Source: Sutcliffiella tianshenii
GTDB taxonomy: Bacteria; Bacillota; Bacilli; Bacillales; Bacillaceae_I
Length of the DNA stretch: 64,000 nt
Direction: 5' to 3'
Assembly (NCBI RefSeq): GCF_016908565.1
Contig: NZ_JAFBED010000009.1
Coordinates: forward strand, 38,711 to 102,710
Every line of letters begins with the position of its first letter. Within the stretch, counting starts at the first letter, position 1. Position numbers and translations under genes: made by a program. Under the pieces are notes generated by a model. The model was not told the origin of the DNA. It did not search any database and saw only the letters and a list, made by a program, of their open reading frames with translations. Positions 34,489 through 43,440 of the stretch are shown one piece after another.

Positions 34489-35034
34489 CTATCTTTTTCG
34501 TAAAAACAACATACCCACCACCCCTATCGAGAAGAGGGTGAGGATGATTTTGCCTTCGGTTCCCCATTCGAGTACGCGGTAGACGGAGTAGGCTTCGAGT
34601 AATAGGGCGGGTACTTTTCCGAGTGTGCTGGCGATGGCGAAGTGAATCAGGCTGATCCTGCTTGTCGCACCAGCCAATGTGACGAGGCCAGATGGTGCAA
34701 ACGGAAAGAGCCTGAGGCCGAGTACGAGCAGGAACGCTCGGTGTCCTTCCGTTCCTTGCAAACGGATCAGCCATTTATTACGCTCAAGCGCCTTCGGGGA
34801 GAAAGCTTTCAAACCCTTCCGGTAAAGCAGGAAACTGACAACCGCACCAACCGACTCGCCAAGAAAAGAAACAAGGGTGCCCACCCAAAACCCGAAAAAG
34901 GCAATATTCGCCGCGGTGATAAAGACGCTTGGGACGAATGCGAGAATGCTGATGACTGTATTGAAGATAATACTAAGTAAAATGGCGAATGGCCCGGCTA
35001 TATCCAGCCATTCCAGAACAAAATCTTTCCACAT
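34489..35034 (-). CDS. TVP38/TMEM64 (DedA-like) membrane protein
   Basis: 181-aa integral membrane protein of the SNARE-associated/VTT group. The conserved FVPSVFITAANIAFFGFWVGTLVSFLGESVGAVVSFLLYR block and GLRLFPFAPSGLVTLAGATSRISLIHFAIAS block (re-entrant loop and G-x-x-R) are both present. Such proteins are thought to move or scramble lipids. ATG at 35034 has AAGGAAG about 9 bases upstream; a start seven codons earlier lacks one. It is divergent from csoR, leaving a shared 106-bp region that holds the CsoR operator. Confidence 0.8.
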   Translation of the reverse strand: MWKDFVLEWLDIAGPFAILLSIIFNTVISILAFVPSVFITAANIAFFGFWVGTLVSFLGESVGAVVSFLLYRKGLKAFSPKALERNKWLIRLQGTEGHRAFLLVLGLRLFPFAPSGLVTLAGATSRISLIHFAIASTLGKVPALLLEAYSVYRVLEWGTEGKIILTLFSIGVVGMLFLRKR

Positions 35035-35089
35035 ATTTGAACGCTTCCTTATCAACGAATTTTTTTATAATTATAAAACTTTAGGCTTT

Positions 35090-35110
35090 ACATACCGTAT
35101 AGGGGTATGT
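35090..35110 (+). promoter_or_regulatory. CsoR-type operator upstream of csoR
   Basis: ACATACC, 7 bp, GGTATGT form a perfect inverted repeat with a GTATAGG centre. Arms and spacing match the site at 35768-35788 ahead of copA. Copper-free CsoR is known to bind such TACC...GGTA sites and to let go when Cu(I) binds. Confidence 0.8.
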
Positions 35111-35140
35111 TACTTTAATAACGAGAGGAGGTCAACAACC

Positions 35141-35494
35141 ATGGAAAACCTTCCAATAGAACCTATTTTAAATCAAGATCCAGAATCAAGCGAGTGCTGC
35201 CATGTCGAGAATGGGGAGCGGAAAAGCCACCATTCGGAAACAGTCAAGAAAAGCCTGATCTCCCGATTGAACCGTGTTGAGGGGCAAGTCAGGGGAGTGA
35301 AGCGCCTCATTGAAGAGGATACGTACTGTGATGATGTGCTGACGCAGATTGCTGCGATCCAATCCGCCTTGAACGGCGTCGGAAAGCTGCTGCTTGAAGG
35401 ACATTTGAAATCCTGTGTGGTCGAGAGAATCCAAGAGGGCGACACGGATGTCATTGATGAACTATTAGTAACTGTAAAGAGATTAATGAAATAA
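35141..35494 (+). CDS. csoR: Copper-sensing transcriptional repressor CsoR
   Basis: 117-aa four-helix repressor of the CsoR/RcnR family. The Cu(I) ligands are C63, H88 and C92 (TYC ... EGHLKSC), with the conserved SRLNRVEGQVRGVKRLIEED helix. The N-terminal 30 residues carry extra Cys/His (CCH and HH) not needed for the core site. ATG 35141 has GAGAGGAGG upstream; the frame runs back 88 codons without support. It opens the csoR-copZ-copA operon and would repress its own promoter and copA through the two operators. Confidence 0.93.
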   Translation: MENLPIEPILNQDPESSECCHVENGERKSHHSETVKKSLISRLNRVEGQVRGVKRLIEEDTYCDDVLTQIAAIQSALNGVGKLLLEGHLKSCVVERIQEGDTDVIDELLVTVKRLMK

Positions 35495-35515
35495 ACATAG
35501 AGGAGAGATGGAGAA

Positions 35516-35722
35516 ATGGAACAAGTAACGTTAAAAGTAAATGGGATGTCATGTGGGCATTGTGTGAAAGCAGTAGAAGGAAGTGTCGGTGAACTATCTG
35601 GCGTGAATTCCGTAAAAGTGGACCTTGCGTCCGGTACAGTAGCGGTTGAATATAAGAGTGAAGATGTAACTTTGGATCAGATCAAAGAAACAATCGACGA
35701 AGAAGGCTATGAAGTAGAATAA
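35516..35722 (+). CDS. copZ: Copper chaperone CopZ
   Basis: 68-aa heavy-metal-associated domain. The copper site is GMSCGHC (MxCxxC) near the N terminus, in a beta-alpha-beta-beta-alpha-beta fold ending EEGYEVE. It carries Cu(I) in the cytoplasm to the CopA ATPase or to CsoR. The ATG follows AGAGGAGAGATGGAGAA. It sits 21 bases after csoR. Confidence 0.95.
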   Translation: MEQVTLKVNGMSCGHCVKAVEGSVGELSGVNSVKVDLASGTVAVEYKSEDVTLDQIKETIDEEGYEVE

Positions 35723-35767
35723 TGAGAACAGCGTGCTTTTTACAAAGCGCGTTTTCTTACCAATAAA

Positions 35768-35788
35768 ATATACCCCATACAGGTATAT
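35768..35788 (+). promoter_or_regulatory. CsoR-type operator upstream of copA
   Basis: ATATACC, 7 bp, GGTATAT is a perfect inverted repeat with the same 7-7-7 layout as the site before csoR. It lies 16 bases before the copA ATG, in the copZ-copA gap, so copA can probably be controlled apart from csoR-copZ. Confidence 0.75.
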
Positions 35789-35803
35789 GGGAGGCTGAAA
35801 GCG

Positions 35804-38221
35804 ATGAGTCAAAAATCTAAAGAAACGCAAATGCAAATATTGGGTATGACCTGTGCAGCCTGCTCCACAAGGATTGAAAAAGGATTGAATAAGCTGCAGG
35901 GTGTGGAGAAGGCCAATGTCAATCTGGCATTGGAAAACGCCTCGGTAACATACAATCCGGACGAAGTGAGTCCAGGAGAAATCGAGAAAAAAGTCCAAAG
36001 CTTGGGGTATGAGGTGGTAAAGGAAAAAGCGGAGTTCCTCATTACCGGAATGACGTGTGCCGCCTGCTCAAGCAGAATCGAAAAGGTTCTTAACAAGCTC
36101 GATGGCATCAATAAGGCAACAGTCAATCTGGCGCTCGAAACCGGGACGGTGGAATATAACCCGTCCAGACTTACACCATCCGATATCATAGCAAGAATCG
36201 AAAAAGCAGGATATGGTGCAACGGTAAAAGTGGAAAAAAATGAAGGTGCAGAGGATTTCAGGCAAAAGGAGCTGGAGAAACAGAAAGGCAAATTTGCATT
36301 TTCCCTGATTCTCACGATTCCGCTTTTATGGGCAATGGTAAGCCACTTTTCCTTTACTTCGTTCATCTACTTGCCCGATATGCTGATGAACCCGTGGGTG
36401 CAGATGGCTCTGGCGACCCCGGTCCAATTTTTCATTGGCTGGCAATTCTATAGAGGTGCCTATAAAGCGCTGAAAAATAAAAGTGCCAATATGGATGTGC
36501 TGGTAGCGCTGGGAACAAGTGCGGCTTACTTCTACAGTATCTACCTATCGATCGCATCCATCGGTTCTGGTGCCCACATGGTGGAGCAATATTTTGAGGC
36601 AAGTGCGGTCATCATTACGCTCATTATTTTAGGGAAGCTTTTCGAAGTGAGAGCAAAAGGACGTTCTTCCGAAGCAATCAAAAAGCTGATGGGACTGCAG
36701 GCAAAAACAGCATTGGTTGTCCGAGATGGAAAAGAGATGGAAGTTCCGTTGGAGGAAGTATTGGTGGGCGATATCCTTTCCGTGAAACCGGGAGAGAAAA
36801 TACCGGTCGACGGTGAGATTTTGGAAGGCCAATCAGCTGTCGATGAATCCATGCTGACTGGTGAAAGCATTCCTGTCGATAAGCAGATCGGTGATACGGT
36901 CTATGGCTCCACCATTAATAAAAATGGATTTTTGAAAATGAAAGCAACAAAGATCGGCCGTGAAACGGCGCTCGCGCAAATCATCCGGATCGTGGAACAG
37001 GCGCAAGGCTCTAAGGCGCCAATCCAGCGCCTGGCAGATAAGATTTCGGGAATTTTTGTTCCGATAGTGGTTGGCATTGCCATACTGACTTTCCTTGTGT
37101 GGTATTTCATCGTGGACCCAGGCAACTTTGCGGGTGCCTTGGTAAACCTGATTGCGGTGCTCGTAATCGCCTGCCCGTGTGCACTTGGGCTTGCAACGCC
37201 AACCTCCATCATGGCTGGTTCCGGTCGTTCGGCAGAACTGGGAATTCTTTTCAAAGGCGGCGAGCATTTGGAGCAGACACACCGAATCACAACGGTGGTG
37301 CTGGACAAAACGGGTACAGTCACTAACGGTAAACCTGTTTTGACGGATGTTTTGCTGGTCAACCAAGGGGAGGAAGAAGAAATCCTGCGTTTGGTCGGTA
37401 CAGCGGAAAAGCAATCCGAGCATCCGTTGGCACAGGCAATGGTTGATGGAATCAAGGAAAAAGGAATCGAGCTTGGCGAAACCACGACATTTGAAGCAAT
37501 ACCGGGATATGGGATCGAAGCGGTTATAAATGAAAGAAAAGTGGTAGTCGGCACACGCAAGCTTATGAAAAAGCATGACATTGATTTGACCGATGCCGAG
37601 AGCACAATCCAGGCGCTCGAGTCTGATGGAAAAACTGCAATGATGGTTGCGGTGGATGGCGATTATAAAGGGATCATTGCTGTTGCAGACACAATCAAAG
37701 AAACTTCTGCCGCTGCGATCAAACGATTGAAGGATATGGGCTTGGAAGTAGTGATGATGACAGGTGACAACCAACGCACGGCGCAAGCAATCGCCGATCT
37801 TGCCGGTGTGGATCGTGTCATCGCGGAAGTACTGCCTGAGCAGAAAGCCGAGGAGATCAAAAAGCTTCAGGCTGAAGGGAAAAAGGTGGCAATGGTCGGT
37901 GACGGCATCAATGATGCACCTGCCCTTGTAACGGCTGATATCGGAATGGCCATTGGCACAGGTACGGATGTTGCCATGGAAGCTGCTGATATTACCCTGA
38001 TGCGCGGTGATCTGAACAGTATTGCGGACGCCATCATGATGAGCAAAAAGACCATCAAGAATATCAAGCAGAACCTTTTCTGGGCTTTTGCCTATAACAC
38101 GATCGGAATCCCTATTGCAGCTCTTGGATTCCTGGCACCTTGGGTAGCGGGGGCCGCAATGGCATTCAGTTCCGTTTCTGTTGTGCTTAATGCATTAAGA
38201 TTGCAGAAAATAAAATTATAA
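35804..38221 (+). CDS. copA: Copper-exporting P1B-type ATPase CopA
   Basis: 805-aa membrane pump that exports Cu(I) using ATP. Two N-terminal metal domains each have MTCAAC sites (about residues 16 and 84). The eight-helix core holds the ion-binding CPC in [13 protein letters not shown], the phosphorylated Asp in DKTGTVTNG, the TGES motif, HP in SEHPLAQA, and the hinge [10 protein letters not shown]. The last membrane helices carry YNTIGIP and [22 protein letters not shown] precedes the ATG. Full length for the family. Confidence 0.96.
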   Translation: MSQKSKETQMQILGMTCAACSTRIEKGLNKLQGVEKANVNLALENASVTYNPDEVSPGEIEKKVQSLGYEVVKEKAEFLITGMTCAACSSRIEKVLNKLDGINKATVNLALETGTVEYNPSRLTPSDIIARIEKAGYGATVKVEKNEGAEDFRQKELEKQKGKFAFSLILTIPLLWAMVSHFSFTSFIYLPDMLMNPWVQMALATPVQFFIGWQFYRGAYKALKNKSANMDVLVALGTSAAYFYSIYLSIASIGSGAHMVEQYFEASAVIITLIILGKLFEVRAKGRSSEAIKKLMGLQAKTALVVRDGKEMEVPLEEVLVGDILSVKPGEKIPVDGEILEGQSAVDESMLTGESIPVDKQIGDTVYGSTINKNGFLKMKATKIGRETALAQIIRIVEQAQGSKAPIQRLADKISGIFVPIVVGIAILTFLVWYFIVDPGNFAGALVNLIAVLVIACPCALGLATPTSIMAGSGRSAELGILFKGGEHLEQTHRITTVVLDKTGTVTNGKPVLTDVLLVNQGEEEEILRLVGTAEKQSEHPLAQAMVDGIKEKGIELGETTTFEAIPGYGIEAVINERKVVVGTRKLMKKHDIDLTDAESTIQALESDGKTAMMVAVDGDYKGIIAVADTIKETSAAAIKRLKDMGLEVVMMTGDNQRTAQAIADLAGVDRVIAEVLPEQKAEEIKKLQAEGKKVAMVGDGINDAPALVTADIGMAIGTGTDVAMEAADITLMRGDLNSIADAIMMSKKTIKNIKQNLFWAFAYNTIGIPIAALGFLAPWVAGAAMAFSSVSVVLNALRLQKIKL

Positions 38222-38236
38222 AAGAGGATGACAGAT

Positions 38237-39109
38237 ATGAAAAAATGGATCTTTTCCGCAGTTATCTATCTATTGATCGTGATAGGAGGGTACAGCGCTT
38301 ATTCCTTCTTTGCGCCGGAGGATAGTGCCACCAGCGATCATGACGAGCATGAGAAGGCAACAGAAGAGCATGCACATGGGGATGAGGATGCTACAGAAGA
38401 AGACGGAGAGCATGGAGGTCATGGAGAACACGGTGAAGGCGAGTCTTCTGGTGAGGTGAATTCGGAAGTAGTAACCGAAAATGGAGCCATCACTGTGTCC
38501 CTCAAAGACCAGGATGGCAAGCCGATGGATGAGCTTGACGTGAACCATGAAAAGCTGATGCACCTTATCGTGATCAGCGAAAACCTGGAAAGCTTCCATC
38601 ATCTGCATCCAGAAAAGACTGATCCTGGAGTGTTCGAGGTCCAGGCAGATCTGGAGGAAGGCATGTATCAGGCGTTTGTAGATATCAAGCCAACCAATCT
38701 GGAGTATAAGGTTGAACCGAAATCGTTGATGATCGGGAAACATGAGGAGCATGAGGACGACGGAGAGCATAAGGATGACCATGCTCACCTTGAAGCAGAA
38801 ACAAATTGGACGAAAGAACAGAACGGCTATAAAGCAACGCTGAATGTGGAAAGCTTTTCGATGAAGGAAAATGTGGTCCTATCCTTTGACTTGAACGGGG
38901 CAAAACCGGAAAACTACCTAGGGGCATTAGGGCATGTAGTGGTAGTGGATGAAGCGCTCGAACAATTCATCCACGTTCATCCTGCAAGTGAAACGGAACC
39001 TGTATTCGAGGCACATTTCACAAAGCCTGGCATGTATAAGCTTTGGGGTGAATTCAAATTGGACGGCAAGGTATATGCCTTCCCATTTGTCATCGAAATC
39101 ACGGAATAA
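38237..39109 (+). CDS. His-rich membrane-anchored protein in the copper operon, two repeated domains
   Basis: 290 aa. An N-terminal membrane anchor (residues about 4-26) is followed by a His/Glu/Asp-rich stretch (DHDEHEKATEEHAHGDED and HGGHGEHGEG) suited to metal binding outside the membrane. Two similar domains follow, each with an LxHxxV strand, an LE-x-F-x-H-[LV]-HP motif and an FE...GMY ending, separated by a second His-rich linker. This looks like an internal duplication. ATG 38237 is chosen since GAGG abuts the ATG at 38228 and lies 9 bases before 38237. It starts 15 bases after copA. Likely an extracytoplasmic copper-binding accessory; no named family is recognised. Confidence 0.7.
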   Translation: MKKWIFSAVIYLLIVIGGYSAYSFFAPEDSATSDHDEHEKATEEHAHGDEDATEEDGEHGGHGEHGEGESSGEVNSEVVTENGAITVSLKDQDGKPMDELDVNHEKLMHLIVISENLESFHHLHPEKTDPGVFEVQADLEEGMYQAFVDIKPTNLEYKVEPKSLMIGKHEEHEDDGEHKDDHAHLEAETNWTKEQNGYKATLNVESFSMKENVVLSFDLNGAKPENYLGALGHVVVVDEALEQFIHVHPASETEPVFEAHFTKPGMYKLWGEFKLDGKVYAFPFVIEITE

Positions 39110-39121
39110 AGGGGTAGACAA

Positions 39122-39757
39122 ATGACTGAGGAAAAAATGGTGAAACTAGCGGTCAACGGGGGGATTTCATTTGGCGCCAAGCTGACCAGCAAACAATTGC
39201 TCATACTTGCCGCTTATATGAAGGAAGAAGATGAAATAGAGCTTACGACCTTTCAGCAACTCTATGTGGATATTCCGGAAAGCAGGCTGGATGAAGCGGT
39301 GCTGGCCTTTGAAGGAGCAGGGCTTGAGTGCTATCCTGTCGGGAACTATGTGAAAAGCCTTCGTACCTGTAACTTTTGTAAAGGTGAGTTGGAGGAAGGC
39401 ATGCCGATTGCAAAGGAATTGAACAGGCGGATTGCAGGAAAGCCGGTTCCTTTCACATTGAAGCCTGCTTACACGGGCTGCCCAACCGCATGCGGGGAGC
39501 CATTGGTCAATGATATCGGTGTAATCAAGCGCCATAATGACCGATATGACTTGTATGTGGGAGGCAAGGGCAAAGGCTTGGACGCAAAAACGGCAGAGCT
39601 TTTTGCCGCGGAAGTAACCGAAGGGGAGCTTTACGGCATGGTAGACTTCCTGATAGATACCTATGCTGCCAATGGCAAAAAACGCGAGCAGTTCGGGAAG
39701 TTTGTCCGCAGATATGGTTTGGAGAATTTAAGAGAAGAAGTGTCGGCAGTATTATGA
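39122..39757 (+). CDS. Small nitrite/sulfite reductase-like (ferredoxin half-domain) protein
   Basis: 211 aa, about a third the length of sulfite or nitrite reductases. It contains one ferredoxin-like half-domain and one siroheme/[4Fe-4S]-type region: RTCNFCKG (C83, C86), then YTGCPTACGEPLVNDIGVI (C120, C124). The second Cys pair fits the usual CxxxC; the first is CxxC rather than the usual Cx5C. The partner repeat of true reductases is missing. It starts 12 bases after the His-rich gene, so it is the last gene of the copper operon before a terminator. Whether it binds siroheme or another cofactor is unknown. Confidence 0.7.
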   Translation: MTEEKMVKLAVNGGISFGAKLTSKQLLILAAYMKEEDEIELTTFQQLYVDIPESRLDEAVLAFEGAGLECYPVGNYVKSLRTCNFCKGELEEGMPIAKELNRRIAGKPVPFTLKPAYTGCPTACGEPLVNDIGVIKRHNDRYDLYVGGKGKGLDAKTAELFAAEVTEGELYGMVDFLIDTYAANGKKREQFGKFVRRYGLENLREEVSAVL

Positions 39758-39766
39758 GAAAAATGA

Positions 39767-39810
39767 AACAACGTTCTAGCGCAGGGATGCGTGTGGGCGT
39801 TGTTTTTTTA
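39767..39810 (+). terminator. Terminator of the copper operon
   Basis: AACAACG / CGTTGTT stem, with an inner CGCA/TGCG pairing, followed by TTTTTTA. Confidence 0.75.
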
Positions 39811-39872
39811 TTTTTACATGTGACTTTTTAACCACTCCTCTCGTCTAACAAAAAAAGGAGGGTTTTATTACC

Positions 39873-41765
39873 ATGCAAAAAAGGGCACTTATCTTTTTCC
39901 TTATCATTGTAGCGATGTCTGCAGTGTTCGGTTTCATTTACTATAAATATGATCCAACTTCCGCAACAGGTTCAGTGAACAAGGGCAACTGGGATAAAGA
40001 AAATGGACTTCCTACAGTAGGTTCCAAAAAAGAACTGAACAAGCTTTTTCAGGATAGACTTGAAAAAAGGGAAAAGCAGATGGGCGCTGGAATAGCCTTT
40101 GAAACAGCTGAGGATTCTTCTGCCGGTGCAGAAGCGGAGCGCTCCGCCGACAACAGCAAATCGGAAGGGGACAGCTCATCCTCCGGACATTCGGACACCA
40201 ATGTTCAGGTAGAGGGCGTGGATGAAGCGGATATCGTCAAAACGGATGGTGAATATATCTACCAGGCGATTGACGGAAAGCTGAAAATAACAAAGGCGAC
40301 TCCGGTCGACTCGATTGAAATAATCACAGAAATAAAATATCAGGATTTTTCTCCATACCAGATGTTCTTGGACGGCAACCAATTGGTGCTTATCGGCCAT
40401 CATTGTAAAGAAACCTTCGCGCCACATTCTACAAAAGAGGGCACGCGTGACCTGATCATGCCGATGAATGAGGCGACGAGAGTGATTGTCTATGATATTT
40501 CGGATGCGGCAAATCCGAAGGTCCAAAAAACGCTTACCCTTGAAGGAGGATACTTTTCAAGCAGGAAGATTGACGAGAAAGTCTATGTAATCGTGAATCA
40601 GTATCCAAACTATTGGATGCTTGAAGAAAATCCTGATGTGGATCTCCGCCCAAGACTTTCTGATACAACTGGGGAGGAAGAGTCCGAAGACATGAAGCGC
40701 ATCGCCTATTCCGACATCCACTATTTTCCGGAATCCTCGGAGGATAATTTCATGACCATCGCCTCCTTTGACTTGACCAAGCCGGACCAGGATGCAACAG
40801 TCCTCTCCTATATCGGAAGCGGGCAACAGGTCTATATGTCCAAGGAAAATCTATATGTGGCCGTTCCAAGCTACAATCAGAGTGGACGGATGATGCCTGC
40901 TGATGTCAATACAGACATCTATAAGTTCTCCGTAAACGGATTGGATGTGCAGTTCGCGAGCAGCGGAAGCATCCCGGGCTATCTGCTCAATCAGTTTTCC
41001 ATGGATGAGTACAATGGATACTTCCGTGTCACTGCAACAGATGGTCAGGCATGGGATGAAACCTCGCCTTCACGCAACAACCTATTCATCATGGATGGAA
41101 GCATGAAGGTGATCAGTAGCGTCGAGGACCTGGCAAGGGGGGAACGGATCTATTCGGTGCGTTTCATGGGGGAGAAGGCATATGTGGTGACATTCAAAGA
41201 GGTGGATCCATTGTTCGTGTTTGACCTCAGCGATCCCAATGCACCAAAAGTATTGGGAGAGCTGAAAATTCCAGGGTTCAGCAACTATCTCCACCCATAT
41301 GATGAAAACCACCTGATCGGTTTTGGTCAAAACACGAAAATAGAAAAGGATCAATTCGGCACAAGGGTCGTGACGGACGGGGTGAAAATCTCCCTGTTTG
41401 ATGTAAGCGACCCGGCAAATCCCATTGAAAAGCATACAGAAGTGATTGGCGGGCAGGCGACCTATTCGCCACTGAATTACGACCATAAAGCACTTCTATT
41501 CAACAAGGAAAAAGACATTTTTGCCTTCCCGATCGTCATGTACCGTGAAAAGGAAAAGCACGACTACCGCTTCGAATTTGAAGGTGCCCTGGTGTACGGA
41601 ATCGACCCTGAAAAAGGCTTCACCCTCCACACCAAAATGACCCATCAAGAACAAGGCACACCATACGAAGACTGGGAAAACACCATACAAAGAGTATTGT
41701 ATATAAATGACCACCTCTACGCGGTTTCCCCAAAAAAGATAACCGCTACGGAAATAACTTGGTAA
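39873..41765 (+). CDS. Secreted beta-propeller domain protein (COG4880-type)
   Basis: 630-aa protein with an N-terminal membrane anchor (ALIFFLIIVAMSAVFGFIYY), a Ser/Asp-rich linker (about 85-110) and a long extracytoplasmic beta-propeller. The conserved entry motif NVQVEGVDEADIVKTDGEYIY is the hallmark of this family, with later VYDISDAANPKV, FDLSDPNAPKVLGELKIPGFSNYLHPY and SLFDVSDPANPIEK blades. Function is unknown; many relatives are in Gram-positives and archaea. AAAAGGAGGG precedes the ATG. It is followed by a copy of the TIR hairpin element and then a terminator. Confidence 0.85.
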   Translation: MQKRALIFFLIIVAMSAVFGFIYYKYDPTSATGSVNKGNWDKENGLPTVGSKKELNKLFQDRLEKREKQMGAGIAFETAEDSSAGAEAERSADNSKSEGDSSSSGHSDTNVQVEGVDEADIVKTDGEYIYQAIDGKLKITKATPVDSIEIITEIKYQDFSPYQMFLDGNQLVLIGHHCKETFAPHSTKEGTRDLIMPMNEATRVIVYDISDAANPKVQKTLTLEGGYFSSRKIDEKVYVIVNQYPNYWMLEENPDVDLRPRLSDTTGEEESEDMKRIAYSDIHYFPESSEDNFMTIASFDLTKPDQDATVLSYIGSGQQVYMSKENLYVAVPSYNQSGRMMPADVNTDIYKFSVNGLDVQFASSGSIPGYLLNQFSMDEYNGYFRVTATDGQAWDETSPSRNNLFIMDGSMKVISSVEDLARGERIYSVRFMGEKAYVVTFKEVDPLFVFDLSDPNAPKVLGELKIPGFSNYLHPYDENHLIGFGQNTKIEKDQFGTRVVTDGVKISLFDVSDPANPIEKHTEVIGGQATYSPLNYDHKALLFNKEKDIFAFPIVMYREKEKHDYRFEFEGALVYGIDPEKGFTLHTKMTHQEQGTPYEDWENTIQRVLYINDHLYAVSPKKITATEITW

Positions 41766-41818
41766 TGAGTTATTAAAACAAGGATATGTAAAGCAAAAGT
41801 GTTGATTTATGGATGACA

Positions 41819-41950
41819 GCTGGTGATTGGAGCAATAGGCGAAGACTCCTGCGGGAATGAAGCGGTAGGCTGGAGACCCCACAGGGCAAAGCCCGAGGAG
41901 GCTCCAGCATCGCCCCGCGGAAAGCGAAGCCTAGTGCGGAAATCAACAGC
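41819..41950 (+). repeat. Intergenic hairpin element with terminal inverted repeats, copy B
   Basis: 132-bp element like the one at 31682-31813, same orientation, bounded by GCTGGTGATT and AATCAACAGC (9 of 10 paired). Shared internal landmarks are CTCCTGCGGGA, GGCTGGAGACCCC, GAGGAGGCTCCAGC and CCCCGCGGAAAGCG. It lies 53 bases past the beta-propeller gene. Confidence 0.85.
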
Positions 41951-41978
41951 GGTGTTCAATAGGAACAAAACATCCCAC

Positions 41979-42012
41979 AGAAAGAGCGCAAAACTCGCGC
42001 TCTTTCTTCAAT
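41979..42012 (+). terminator. Terminator downstream of the hairpin element
   Basis: Perfect 11-bp stem AGAAAGAGCGC / GCGCTCTTTCT with a 7-base loop followed by TCAATCT. It is probably the terminator for the beta-propeller gene with the repeat element lying inside the transcript. The remaining stretch to ddl (about 260 bp) holds the ddl promoter. Confidence 0.7.
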
Positions 42013-42198
42013 CTAAAACACAAAAAATCGACCAATTCCAGCAAATTTATTTCCCGGGTAAGCAACTTGTCGAATTTTCTCATCCAAAATAGGTTTGTAC
42101 TTAACATGCTAGTGGAATGACATTCATATATTAAGAAAAGATTTTTCGAGAATGACGTACTTAAATGATAGATCCAGTTTCGAATTCTTATTTGTAAG

Positions 42199-42207
42199 TG
42201 ATATAAT
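42199..42207 (+). promoter_or_regulatory. Extended -10 promoter of ddl
   Basis: TGATATAAT has the extended -10 TG plus a consensus TATAAT (42202-42207). No clear -35 box is seen, as is common for extended -10 promoters. It is 67 bases before the ddl ATG. Confidence 0.6.
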
Positions 42208-42273
42208 AGGAACAACCAAGAATGAAATGATCTTTTTTTAAATATATCGATGACTCGCACGAGGGGGAGCAAC

Positions 42274-43344
42274 ATGAAAACAAAATTGCATTTATTATAT
42301 GGTGGTAAATCAGCAGAACACCAAGTTTCATTACAGACTGCATTGGCAGTGACCAAAGCATTGGATACAGAAAAATTCGACGTTTATCCGTTATACATAA
42401 CCGAGCAAGGTGAATGGCGCAGCGGCAGTCTTCTATCAGGTCCGGCAGAAAGTGTCCAGCAGCTTAAATTGGAGGGCGGCGGCACGACGATAGCACCATT
42501 GGCATTGCCATCATCAGAAGAGACAGAAGAACAGCAGACTGTTGTATTCCCGTTGTTACACGGACCGAATGGAGAAGATGGTACCGTACAAGGGATGCTC
42601 GAACTGCTTAACCTTCCTTACGTGGGTAATGGCGTATTGGCTTCATCGGCCGGTATGGATAAAGTCATCATGAAAAACCTATTCGATCAAGCAGGGCTTC
42701 CTCAAGTGGGATATGTACATTTCCTTCGCTCCGAATGGGAAAAGGCTGCAGATGCCACTTATGAGAAGGTGGAAAAAGAGCTTGGATTCCCTTGCTTCGT
42801 AAAACCTGCGAACCTAGGTTCCAGTGTTGGGATCAGCAAGGCGAAGAACCGTGAAGAATTGGCAAAAGCCTTCCGTGAAGCCTTCGAATATGACCGTAAA
42901 ATCATTGTGGAGCAAGGACTTGAAGGTGCGCGTGAAATAGAAATCGGCGTTCTCGGAAACGATGAGCCTGAGTGCTCCGTAGTAGGTGAAATTGCCCCTA
43001 AAACAGAATTTTACGATTATAAAGCTAAATATGAGGATGGGGATACGGCAATGATCATCCCTGCTGAAATCAGCGAAGAGATCTATGAGCAAGTTAAGGA
43101 AATGGCGATTACCGCATTCAAGGCGATCGATGGATCGGGATTGGTCCGTGCAGATTTCTTCCTGACAAAAGAAGGGAAGTTGTACATTAATGAAGTGAAT
43201 ACGATGCCTGGCTTTACACCGTTCAGCATGTTCCCTCTTTTATGGCAGCACACGGATGTCCCATATCCGGAACTGATCAAGAAGCTTGTAGAGTACGCGC
43301 AAGAAAGACATGCGGATAAACAGAAAATTAAACACACATTCTAA
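42274..43344 (+). CDS. ddl: D-alanine--D-alanine ligase
   Basis: Makes the D-Ala-D-Ala dipeptide for peptidoglycan. The 356-aa ATP-grasp enzyme has the N-terminal [45 protein letters not shown], the EIEIGVLG and [16 protein letters not shown] metal ligands ([18 protein letters not shown]). GAGGGGGAG lies just before ATG 42274; the frame extends eight codons upstream without support. It precedes murF, which uses its product, with a 96-bp gap. Confidence 0.95.
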   Translation: MKTKLHLLYGGKSAEHQVSLQTALAVTKALDTEKFDVYPLYITEQGEWRSGSLLSGPAESVQQLKLEGGGTTIAPLALPSSEETEEQQTVVFPLLHGPNGEDGTVQGMLELLNLPYVGNGVLASSAGMDKVIMKNLFDQAGLPQVGYVHFLRSEWEKAADATYEKVEKELGFPCFVKPANLGSSVGISKAKNREELAKAFREAFEYDRKIIVEQGLEGAREIEIGVLGNDEPECSVVGEIAPKTEFYDYKAKYEDGDTAMIIPAEISEEIYEQVKEMAITAFKAIDGSGLVRADFFLTKEGKLYINEVNTMPGFTPFSMFPLLWQHTDVPYPELIKKLVEYAQERHADKQKIKHTF

Positions 43345-43440
43345 GATGACAGATAGGGGATGACAAAGGAGTTTTAAGAAATTAAAACGTCCATGTCAGC
43401 CCCTTCTCTATGCAAAAAGAAACCGGGAGAGTGAATCAGG

